From the NCBI RefSeq assembly GCF_026230105.1, contig NC_079479.1:18239734-18303733 (forward strand): a DNA stretch of 64,000 nucleotides. Direction: 5' to 3'. The position numbers and the translations under genes are program-made. Shown here piece after piece: positions 50,005 to 61,849 of the stretch. Origin of the DNA: Diorhabda sublineata (Eukaryota > Arthropoda > Insecta > Coleoptera > Chrysomelidae). The notes under the pieces are model-generated. The model worked only from the letters and a program-made list of their open reading frames with translations. It was not told the origin of the DNA and ran no database searches. Each line of letters opens with the position of its first letter. Position 1 is the first letter of the stretch.

Positions 50005-51300
50005 AAAATTTTCAGTCTATCTTCCTCATTTGAAGTCGAATTTCAACATTTCTTATATATTTGAATGAGTTTGCATCTAACTTTGTCAGATATCGTCGAT
50101 TTACATTCATTGAAGCCCATTGAAGTCGATTCTCACTTTGTGTTGATTGAAAATTTTCAAAGTCTATCTTCCTCATTTGAAGTCGAATTTCAACATTTCT
50201 TATATATTTGAATGAGTTTGCATCTAACTTTGTCAGATATCGTCGATTTACATCAATTGAAGCCCATTTAAGTCGATTCTCACTTTGTGTTGATTGAAAA
50301 TTTTCAAAGTCTATCTTCCTCATTTGAAGTCGAATTCTAACATTTCTTATATATTTGAATGAGTTTGCATCTAACTTTTTCAGATATCGTCGATTTACAT
50401 TCATTGAGCCCATTGGGGTCGATTGTCACTTTGTGTTGATTGAAAATTTTCAGTCTATCTTCCTCATTTGAAGTCGAATTTCAACATTTCTTATATATTT
50501 GAATGAGTTTGCATCTAACTTTGTCAGATATCGTCGATTTACATTCATTGAAGCCCATTGAAGTCGATTCTCACTTTGTGTTGATTGAAAATTTTCAAAG
50601 TCTATCTTCCTCATTTGAAGTCGAATTTCAACATTTCTTATATATTTGAATGAGTTTGCATCTAACTTTGTCAGATATCGTCGATTTACATCAATTGAAG
50701 CCCATTTAAGTCGATTCTCACTTTGTGTTGATTGAAAATTTTCAAAGTCTATCTTCCTCATTTGAAGTCGAATTCTAACATTTCTTATATATTTGAATGA
50801 GTTTGCATCTAACTTTTTCAGATATCGTCGATTTACATTCATTGAGCCCATTGGGGTCGATTGTCACTTTGTGTTGATTGAAAATTTTCAGTCTATCTTC
50901 CTCATTTGAAGTCGAATTTCAACATTTCTTATATATTTGAATGAGTTTGCATCTAACTTTGTCAGATATCGTCGATTTACATTCATTGAAGCCCATTGAA
51001 GTCGATTCTCACTTTGTGTTGATTGAAAATTTTCAAAGTCTATCTTCCTCATTTGAAGTCGAATTTCAACATTTCTTATATATTTGAATGAGTTTGCATC
51101 TAACTTTGTCAGATATCGTCGATTTACATCAATTGAAGCCCATTTAAGTCGATTCTCACTTTGTGTTGATTGAAAATTTTCAAAGTCTATCTTCCTCATT
51201 TGGTGTCGAATTTCAACATTTCTTATATATTTGGATGAGTTTGCATCTAACTTTTTCAGATATCGTCGATTTACATTCATTGAGCCCATTGGGGTCGATT
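50005..51300. repeat. 438-bp trimer higher-order repeat, three tandem copies
   Basis: Each unit has three monomers: one with CATTCATTGAAG, one with CATCAATTGAAG and CCCATTTAAG, and one 144-bp monomer (147 + 147 + 144 = 438). Units start about 50012, 50450 and 50888. The first two look identical. The third ends with TTTGGTGTCG and ATTTGGATGAG instead of TTTGAAGTCG and ATTTGAATGAG. A related trimer lies at 49283-49684. Confidence 0.85.
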
Positions 51301-51461
51301 GTCACTTTGTGTTGATTGAAAATTTTCAGTCTATCTTCCTCATTTGAAGTCGAATTTCAACATTTCTCATATATTTGAATGAGTTTGCATCTAACTTTGT
51401 CAGATATCGTCGATTTACATTCATTGAAGCCCATTGAAGTCGATTCTCACTTTGTGTTGAT

Positions 51462-54360
51462 TGAAAATTTTCAAAGTCTATCTTCCTCATTTGGTGTCGA
51501 ATTCCAACATTTCTCATATATTTAAATGAGTTCGCATCTAACTTTATCAGATATCGTCGATTTACATTCATTGAAGCCCATTGAGGTCGATTTTCACTTT
51601 GTGTTTATTGAAAATTTTCAAAGTCTATCTTCCTCATTTGAAGTCGAATTTTAACATTTCTCATATATTTGAATGAATTTGCATCTAACTTTGTCAGATA
51701 TCGTCGATTTACATTCATGGTAGCCCATTGAAGTCGATTCTCACTTTGTGTTTATTGAAAATTTTCAAAGTCTATCTTCCTCATTTGAAGTCGAATTTCA
51801 ACATTTCTCATATATTTGAATGAGTTTGCATCTAACTTTGTCAGATATCGTCGATTTACATTCATTGAAGCCCATTGAAGTCGATTCTCACTTTGTGTTG
51901 ATTGAAAATTTTCAAAGTCTATCTTCCTCATTTGAAGTCGAATTTTAACATTTCTTATATATTTGAATGAGTTCGCATCTAACTTTTTCAGATATCGTCG
52001 ATTTACATTCATTGAGCCCATTGGGGTCGATTGTCACTTTGTGTTGATTGAAAATTTTCAGTCTATCTTCCTCATTTGAAGTCGAATTTCAACATTTCTT
52101 ATATATTTGAATGAGTTTGCATCTAACTTTGTCAGATATCGTCGATTTACATTCATTGAAGCCCATTGAAGTCGATTCTCACTTTGTGTTTATTGAAAAT
52201 TTTCAAAGTCTATCTTCCTCATTTGAAGTCGAATTTCAACATTTCTCATATATTTGAATGAGTTTGCATCTAACTTTGTCAGATATCGTCGATTTACATT
52301 CAATGAAGCCCATTGAGGTCGATTTTCACTTTGTGTTGATTGAAAATTTTCAAAGTCTATCTTCCTCATTTGGTGTCGAATTTCAACATTTCTAATATAT
52401 TTGGATGAGTTTGCATCTAACTTTTTCAGATATCGTCGATTTACATTCATTGAGCCCATAGGGGTCGATTGTCACTTTGTGTTGATTGAAAATTTTCAGT
52501 CTATCTTCCTCATTTGAAGTCGAATTTCAACATTTCTCATATATTTGAATGAGTTTGCATCTAACTTTGTCAGATATCGTCGATTTACATCAATTGAAGC
52601 CCATTGAAGTCGATTCTCACTTTGTGTTGATTGAAAATTTTCAAAGTCTATCTTCCTCATTTGAAGTCGAATTTCAACATTTCTCATATATTTGAGTGAG
52701 TTCGCATCTGACTTTGTCAGATATCGTCGATTAACATCCATTGAAGCCCATTGAAGTCGATTGTCACTTTGTGTTTATTGAAAATTTTCAAAGTCTATCT
52801 TCCTCATTTGGCGTCGAATTTCAACATTTCTCATATATTTAAATGAGTTCGCATCTAACTTTATCAGATATCGTCGATTTACATTCATTGAAGCCCATTG
52901 AGGTCGATTTTCACTTTGTGTTTATTGAAAATTTTCAAAGTCTATCTTCCTCATTTGAAGTCGAATTTTAACATTTCTCATATATTTGAATGAATTTGCA
53001 TCTAACTTTGTCAGATATCGTCGATTTGCATTCATGGTAGCCCATTGAAGTCGATTCTCACTTTGTGTTTATTGAAAATTTTCAAAGTCTATCTTCCTCA
53101 TTTGAAGTCGAATTTCAACATTTCTCATATATTTGAATGAGTTTGCATCTAACTTTGTCAGATATCGTCGATTTACATTCATTGAAGCCCATTGAAGTCG
53201 ATTCTCACTTTGTGTTGATTGAAAATTTTCAAAGTCTATCTTCCTCATTTGAAGTCGAATTTTAACATTTCTTATATATTTGAATGAGTTCGCATCTAAC
53301 TTTTTCAGATATCGTCGATTTACATTCATTGAGCCCATTGGGGTCGATTGTCACTTTGTGTTGATTGAAAATTTTCAGTCTATCTTCCTCATTTGAAGTC
53401 GAATTTCAACATTTCTTATATATTTGAATGAGTTTGCATCTAACTTTGTCAGATATCGTCGATTTACATTCATTGAAGCCCATTGAAGTCGATTCTCACT
53501 TTGTGTTGATTGAAAATTTTCAAAGTCTATCTTCCTCATTTGAAGTCGAATTTCAACATTTCTTATATATTTGAATGAGTTTGCATCTAACTTTGTCAGA
53601 TATCGTCGATTTACATCAATTGAAGCCCATTGAAGTCGATTCTCACTTTGTGTTTATTGAAAATTTTCAAAGTCTATCTTCCTCATTTGAAGTCGAATTT
53701 TAACATTTCTTATATATTTGAACGAGTTCGCATCTAACTTTTTCAGATATCGTCGATTTACATTCATTGAGCCCATTGGGGTCGATTGTCACTTTGTGTT
53801 GATTGAAAATTTTCAGTCTATCTTCCTCATTTGAAGTCGAATTTCAACATTTCTTATATATTTGAATGAGTTTGCATCTAACTTTGTCAGATATCGTCGA
53901 TTTACATTCATTGAAGCCCGTTGAAGTCGATTCTCACTTTGTGTTGATTGAAAATTTTCAAAGTCTATCTTCCTCATTTGAAGTCGAATTTCAACATTTC
54001 TTATATATTTGAATGAGTTTGCATCTAACTTTGTCAGATATCGTCGATTTACATCAATTGAAGCCCATTTAAGTCGATTCTCACTTTGTGTTGATTGAAA
54101 ATTTTCAAAGTCTATCTTCCTCATTTGGTGTCGAATTTCAACATTTCTTATATATTTGGATGAGTTTGCATCTAACTTTTTCAGATATCGTCGATTTACA
54201 TTCATTGAGCCCATTGGGGTCGATTGTCACTTTGTGTTGATTGAAAATTTTCAGTCTATCTTCCTCATTTGAAGTCGAATTTCAACATTTCTCATATATT
54301 TGAATGAGTTTGCATCTAACTTTGTCAGATATGTCGATTTACATCAATTGAAGCCCATTG
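51462..54360. repeat. Duplicated block, partner at 46930-49820
   Basis: This copy lacks one monomer near 52.1 kb relative to its partner and keeps one near 53.4-53.5 kb that the partner has lost. It ends near a private 1-bp deletion, CAGATATGTCG, at about 54331. Confidence 0.75.
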
Positions 54361-54978
54361 AGGTCGATTTTCACTTTGTGTTTATTGAAAATTTGCAAAG
54401 TCTATCTTCCTCATTTGAAGTCGAATTTTAACATTTCTTATATATTTGAACGAGTTCGCATCTAACTTTTTCAGATATCGTCGATTTACATTCATTGAGC
54501 CCATTGGGGTCGATTGTCACTTTGTGTTGATTGAAAATTTTCAGTCTATCTTCCTCATTTGAAGTCGAATTTCAACATTTCTTATATATTTGAATGAGTT
54601 TGCATCTAACTTTGTCAGATATCGTCGATTTACATTCATTGAAGCCCGTTGAAGTCGATTCTCACTTTGTGTTGATTGAAAATTTTCAAAGTCTATCTTC
54701 CTCATTTGAAGTCGAATTTCAACATTTCTTATATATTTGAATGAGTTTGCATCTAACTTTGTCAGATATCGTCGATTTACATCAATTGAAGCCCATTTAA
54801 GTCGATTCTCACTTTGTGTTGATTGAAAATTTTCAAAGTCTATCTTCCTCATTTGGTGTCGAATTTCAACATTTCTTATATATTTGGATGAGTTTGCATC
54901 TAACTTTTTCAGATATCGTCGATTTACATTCATTGAGCCCATTGGGGTCGATTGTCACTTTGTGTTGATTGAAAATTT

Positions 54979-56728
54979 TCAGTCTATCTTCCTCATTTGA
55001 AGTCGAATTTCAACATTTCTCATATATTTGAATGAGTTTGCATCTAACTTTGTCAGATATCGTCGATTTACATCAATTGAATCCCATTGAAGTCGATTCT
55101 CACTTTGTGTTGATTGAAAATTTTCAAAGTCTATCTTCCTCATTTGGTGTCGAATTTCAACATTTCTTATAATTTGGATGAGTTTGCATCTAACTTTTTC
55201 AGATATCGTCGATTTACATTCATTGAGCCCATTGGGGTCGATTGTCACTTTGTGTTGATTGAAAATTTTCAGTCTATCTTCCTCATTTGGAGTCGAATTT
55301 CAACATTTCTCATATATTTGAATGAGTTTGCATCTAACTTTGTCAGATATCGTCGATTTACATCAATTGAAGCCCATTGAAGTCGATTCTCACTTTGTGT
55401 TGATTGAAAATTTTCAAAGTCTATCTTCCTCATTTGAAGTCGAATTCCAACATTTCTTATATATTTGAATGAGTTTGCATCTAACTTTGTCAGATATCGT
55501 CGATTTACATTCATTGAAGCCCATTAAAGTCGATTCTCACTTTGTGTTGATTGAAAATTTTCAAAGTCTATCTTCCTCATTTGAAGTCGAATTCCAACAT
55601 TTCTCATATATTTGAATGAGTTTGCATCTAACTTTGTCAGATATCGTCGATTTACATTCAATGAAGCCCATTGAGGTCGATTTTCACTTTGTGTTTATTG
55701 GAAATTTGCAAAGTCTATCTTCCTCATTTGAAGTCGAATTTTAACATTTCTTATATATTTGAATGAGTTCGCATCTAACTTTTACAGATATCGTCGATTT
55801 ACATTCATTGAGCCCATTGGGGTCGATTGTCACTTTGTGTTGATTGAAAATTTTCAGTCTATCTTCCTCATTTGAAGTCGAATTTCAACATTTCTCATAT
55901 ATTTGAATGAGTTTGCATCTAACTTTGTCAGATATCGTCGATTTACATCAATTGAATCCCATTGAAGTCGATTCTCACTTTGTGTTGATTGAAAATTTTC
56001 AAAGTCTATCTTCCTCATTTGGTGTCGAATTTCAACATTTCTTATAATTTGGATGAGTTTGCATCTAACTTTTTCAGATATCGTCGATTTACATTCATTG
56101 AGCCCATTGGGGTCGATTGTCACTTTGTGTTGATTGAAAATTTTCAGTCTATCTTCCTCATTTGGAGTCGAATTTCAACATTTCTCATATATTTGAATGA
56201 GTTTGCATCTAACTTTGTCAGATATCGTCGATTTACATCAATTGAAGCCCATTGAAGTCGATTCTCACTTTGTGTTGATTGAAAATTTTCAAAGTCTATC
56301 TTCCTCATTTGAAGTCGAATTCCAACATTTCTTATATATTTGAATGAGTTTGCATCTAACTTTGTCAGATATCGTCGATTTACATTCATTGAAGCCCATT
56401 AAAGTCGATTCTCACTTTGTGTTGATTGAAAATTTTCAAAGTCTATCTTCCTCATTTGAAGTCGAATTCCAACATTTCTCATATATTTGAATGAGTTTGC
56501 ATCTAACTTTGTCAGATATCGTCGATTTACATTCAATGAAGCCCATTGAGGTCGATTTTCACTTTGTGTTTATTGGAAATTTGCAAAGTCTATCTTCCTC
56601 ATTTGAAGTCGAATTTTAACATTTCTTATATATTTGAATGAGTTCGCATCTAACTTTTTCAGATATCGTCGATTTACATTCATTGAGCCCATTGGGGTCG
56701 ATTGTCACTTTGTGTTGATTGAAAATTT
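54979..56728. repeat. 875-bp tandem duplication (6 monomers), nearly identical copies
   Basis: Units run 54979-55853 and 55854-56728. The period is 6 x 147 minus 7: two 144-bp monomers and a 1-bp deletion in TTATAATTTGG (55167 and 56042). Other shared marks are TTGAATCCCATTG, CCCATTAAAGTCG and TATTGGAAATTTGC. The only difference I noticed is CTTTTACAG near 55781 against CTTTTTCAG in the second unit. Confidence 0.9.
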
Positions 56729-56868
56729 TCAGTCTATCTTCCTCATTTGAAGTCGAATTTCAACATTTCTTATATATTTGAATGAGTTTGCATCTAACTT
56801 TGTCAGATATCGTCGATTTACATTCATTGAAGCCCATTGAAGTCGATTCTCACTTTGTGTTGATTGAA

Positions 56869-59019
56869 AATTTTCAAAGTCTATCTTCCTCATTTGAAGT
56901 CGAATTTCAACATTTCTTATATATTTGAATGAGTTTGCATCTAACTTTGTCAGATATCGTCGATTTACATCAATTGAAGCCCATTTAAGTCGATTCTCAC
57001 TTTGTGTTGATTGAAAATTTTCAAAGTCTATCTTCCTCATTTGGTGTCGAATTTCAACATTTCTTATATATTTGGATGAGTTTGCATCTAACTTTTTCAG
57101 ATATCGTCGATTTACATTCATTGAGCCCATTGGGGTCGATTGTCACTTTGTGTTGATTGAAAATTTTCAGTTTATCTTCCTCATTTGAAGTCGAATTTTA
57201 ACATTTCTCATATATTTGAATGAATTTGCATCTAACTTTGTCAGATATCGTCGATTTGCATTCATGGTAGCCCATTGAAGTCGATTCTCACTTTGTGTTT
57301 ATTGAAAATTTTCAAAGTCTATCTTCCTCATTTGAAGTCGAATTTCAACATTTCTCATATATTTGAATGAGTTTGCATCTAACTTTGTCAGATATCGTCG
57401 ATTTACATTCATTGAAGCCCATTGAAGTCGATTCTCACTTTGTGTTGATTGAAAATTTTCAAAGTCTATCTTCCTCATTTGAAGTCGAATTTTAACATTT
57501 CTTATATATTTGAATGAGTTCGCATCTAACTTTTTCAGATATCGTCGATTTACATTCATTGAGCCCATTGGGGTCGATTGTCACTTTGTGTTGATTGAAA
57601 ATTTTCAGTCTATCTTCCTCATTTGAAGTCGAATTTCAACATTTCTTATATATTTGAATTAGTTTGCATCTAACTTTGTCAGATATCGTCGATTTACATT
57701 CATTGAAACCCATTGAAGTCGATTCTCACTTTGTGTTGATTGAAAATTTTCAAAGTCTATCTTCCTCATTTGAAGTCGAATTTCAACATTTCTTATATAT
57801 TTGAATGAGTTTGCATCTATCTTTGTCAGATATCGTCGATTTACATCAATTGAAGCCCATTGAAGTCGATTCTCACTTTGTGTTTATTGAAAATTTTCAA
57901 AGTCTATCTTCCTCATTTGAAGTCGAATTTCAACATTTCTCATATATTTGAATGAGTTTGCATCTAACTTTGTCAGATATCGTCGATTTACATTCAATGA
58001 AGCCCATTGAGGTCGATTTTCACTTTGTGTTTATTGAAAATTTGCAAAGTCTATCTTCCTCATTTGAAGTCGAATTTTAACATTTCTTATATATTTGAAC
58101 GAGTTCGCATCTAACTTTTTCAGATATCGTCGATTTACATTCATTGAGCCCATTGGGGTCGATTGTCACTTTGTGTTGATTGAAAATTTTCAGTCTATCT
58201 TCCTCATTTGAAGTCGAATTTCAACATTTCTTATATATTTGAATGAGTTTGCATCTAACTTTGTCAGATATCGTCGATTTACATTCATTGAAGCCCATTG
58301 AAGTCGATTCTCACTTTGTGTTTATTGAAAATTTGCAAAGTCTATCTTCCTCATTTGAAGTCGAATTTTAACATTTCTTATATATTTGAACGAGTTCGCA
58401 TCTAACTTTTTCAGATATCGTCGATTTACATTCATTGAGTCCATTGGGGTCGATTGTCACTTTGTGTTGATTGAAAATTTTCAGTCTATCTTCCTCATTT
58501 GGAGTCGAATTTCAACATTTCTCATATATTTGAATGAGTTTGCATCTAACTTTGTCAGATATCGTCGATTTACATCAATTGAAGCCCATTGAAGTCGATT
58601 CTCACTTTGTGTTGATTGAAAATTTTCAAAGTCTATCTTCCTCATTTGAAGTCGAATTTCAACATTTCTCATATATTTGAATGAGTTTGCATCTAACTTT
58701 GTCAGATATCGTCGATTTACATTCATTGAAGCCCATTGAAGTCGATTCTCACTTTGTGTTGATTGAAAATTTTCAAAGTCTATCTTCCTCATTTGAAGTC
58801 GAATTTCAACATTTCTCATATATTTGAGTGAGTTCGCATCTGACTTTGTCAGATATCGTCGATTAACATCCATTGAAGCCCATTGAAGTCGATTGTCACT
58901 TTGTGTTTATTGAAAATTTTCAAAGTCTATCTTCCTCATTTGGTGTCGAATTTCAACATTTCTTATAGATTTAAATGAGTTCGCATCTAACTTTATCAGA
59001 TATCGTCGATTTACATTCA
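56869..59019. repeat. Duplicated block, partner at 61850-64000 (offset 4981 bp)
   Basis: Shared rare marks are TTTTCAGTTTATC (57166 and 62147), GATTTGCATTCATGG (57253 and 62234), TTGAATTAGTTTG (57655 and 62636), TTGAAACCCATTG (57706 and 62687), CATCTATCTTTG (57814 and 62795), TTGAGTCCATTGG (58435 and 63416) and TTATAGATTTAAATG (58966 and 63947). The offset is 34 x 147 minus 17 and is constant throughout. Confidence 0.9.
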
Positions 59020-61849
59020 TTGAAGCCCATTGAGGTCGATTTTCACTTTGTGTTTATTGAAAATTTTCAAAGTCTATCTTCCTCATTTGAAGTCGAATTT
59101 TAACATTTCTCATATATTTGAATGAATTTGCATCTAACTTTGTCAGATATCGTCGATTTACATTCATGGTAGCCCATTGAAGTCGATTCTCACTTTGTGT
59201 TTATTGAAAATTTTCAAAGTCTATCTTCCTCATTTGAAGTCGAATTTCAACATTTCTCATATATTTGAGTGAGTTCGCATCTGACTTTGTCAGATATCGT
59301 CGATTTACATTCATTGAAGCCCATTGAAGTCGATTCTCACTTTGTGTTGATTGAAAATTTTCAAAGTCTATCTTCCTCATTTGGTGTCGAATTTCAACAT
59401 TTCTTATATATTTAAATGAGTTCGTATCTAACTTTATCAGATATCGTCGATTTACATTCAATGAAGCCCATTGAGGTCGATTTTCACTTTGTGTTTATTG
59501 AAAATTTTCAAAGTCTATCTTCCTCATTTGAAGTCGAATTTTAACATTTCTCATATATTTGAATGAATTTGCATCTAACTTTGTCAGATATCGTCGATTA
59601 ACATCCATTGAAGCCCATTGAAGTCGATTGTCACTTTGTGTTTATTGAAAATTTTCAAAGTCTATCTTCCTCATTCGAAGTCGAATTTCAACATTTCTTA
59701 TATATTTGAATGAGTTTGCATCTAACTTTGTCAGATATCGTCGATTTACATTCATTGAAGCCCATTGAAGTCGATTCTCACTTTGTGTTGATTGAAAATT
59801 TTCAAAGTCTATCTTCCTCATTTGGTGTCGAATTTCAACATTTCTTATATATTTAAATGAGTTCGTATCTAACTTTATCAGATATCGTCGATTTACATTC
59901 AATGAAGCCCATTGAGGTCGATTTTCACTTTGTGTTTATTGAAAATTTTCAAAGTCTATCTTCCTCATTTGAAGTCGAATTTCAACATTTCTTATATATT
60001 TGAATGAGTTTGCATCTAACTTTGTCAGATATCGTCGATTTACATTCATTGAAGCCCATTGAAGTCGATTCTCACTTTGTGTTGATTGAAAATTTTCAAA
60101 GTCTATCTTCCTCATTTGGTGTCGAATTTCAACATTTCTTATATATTTAAATGAGTTCGCATCTAACTTCATCAGATATCGTCGATTTACATTCAATGAA
60201 GCCCATTGAGAACGATTTTCACTTTGTGTTTATTGAAGATTTGCAAAGTCTATCTTCCTCATTTGAAGTCGAATTTTAACATTTCTTATATATTTGAATG
60301 AGTTCGCATCTAACTTTTTCAGATATCGTCGATTTACATTCATTGAGCCCATTGGGGTCGATTGTCACTTTGTGTTGATTGAAAATTTTCAGTCTATCTT
60401 CCTCATTTGAAGTCGAATTTCAACATTTCTTATATATTTGAATGAGTTTGCATCTAACTTTGTCAGATATCGTCGATTTACATTCATTGAAGCCCATTGA
60501 AGTCGATTCTCACTTTGTGTTGATTAAAAATTTTCAAAGTCTATCTTCCTCATTTGAAGTCGAATTTCAACATTTCTTATATATTTGAATGAGTTTGCAT
60601 CTAACTTTGTCAGATATCGTCGATTTACATCAATTGAAGCCCATTGGGGTCGATTGTCACTGTGTTGATTGAAAATTTTCAAAGTCTATCTTCCTCATTC
60701 GGTGTCGAATTTCAACATTTCTCATATATTTGAATGAGTTTGCATCTGACTTTGTCAGATATCGTCGATTAACATCCATTGAAGCCCATTGAAGTCGATT
60801 GTCACTTTGTGTTTATTGAAAATTTTCAAAGTCTATCTTCCTCATTTGAAGTCGAATTTCAACATTTCTTATATATTTGAATGAGTTTCCATCTAACTTT
60901 TTCAGATATCGTCGATTTACATTCATTGAAGCCCATTGAAGTCGATTCTCACTTTGTGTTGATTGAAAATTTTCAAAGTCTATCTTCCTCATTTGAAGTC
61001 GAATTTCAACATTTCTCATATATTTGAGTGAGTTCGCATCTGACTTTGTCAGATATCGTCGATTAACATCCATTGAAGCCCATTGAAGTCGATTGTCACT
61101 TTGTGTTTATTGGAAATTTTCAAAGTCTATCTTCCTCATTTGAAGTCGAATTTCAACATTTCTTATATATATAAATGAGTTCGCATCTAACTTTATCAGA
61201 TATCGTCGATTTACATTCATTGAAGCCCACTGAGGTCGATTGTCACTTTGTGTTTATTGAAAATTTTCAAAGTCTATCTTCCTCATTTGAAGTCGAATTT
61301 TAACATTTCTCATATATTTGAATGAATTTGCATCTAACTTTGTCAGATATCGTCGATTTACATTCATGGTAGCCCATTGAAGTCGATTCTCACTTTGTGT
61401 TTATTGAAAATTTCCAAAGTCTATCTTCCTCATTTGAAGTCGAATTTCAACATTTCTCATATATTTGAATGAGTTTGCATCTGACTTTGTCAGATATCGT
61501 CGATTAACATCCATTGAAGCCCATTGAAGTCGATTGTCACTTTGTGTTTATGGAAAATTTTCAAAGTCTATCTTCCTCATTTGAAGTCGAATTTCAACAT
61601 TTCTTATATATTTGAATGAGTTTGCATCTAACTTTGTCAGATATCGTCGATTTACATTCATGGTAGCCCATTGAAGTCGATTCTCACTTTGTGTTTATTG
61701 AAAATTTTCAAAGTCTATCTTCCTCATTTGAAGTCGAATTTCAACATTTCTCATATATTTGAATGAGTTTGCATCTGACTTTGTCAGATATCGTCGATTA
61801 ACATCCATTGAAGCCCATTGAAGTCGATTGTCACTCTGTGTTTATTGAA
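59020..61849. repeat. Spacer between the 4981-bp copies, mixed older classes
   Basis: This part returns to TTTGGTGTCG, AACATCC, GGTAG and TATATATAAATGAG monomers like those of the 38-46 kb and 12-19 kb parts, with few 144-bp copies. Private changes include CATTGAGAACGATTTTC near 60205, TTGAAGATTTGC near 60234, a 2-bp loss in CACTGTG near 60658 and CATTCGGTGTCG near 60696. Confidence 0.65.

Noticed and set aside
55114..55380. Plus-strand frames of 68-97 codons in the satellite (158-451, 55114-55380, 58386-58592 and others)
   Set aside because: They are antisense readings of the same repeat, opened by local variants such as TTATAATTTGG or AACGAG. The 55114 frame repeats exactly at 55989 through the 875-bp duplication.
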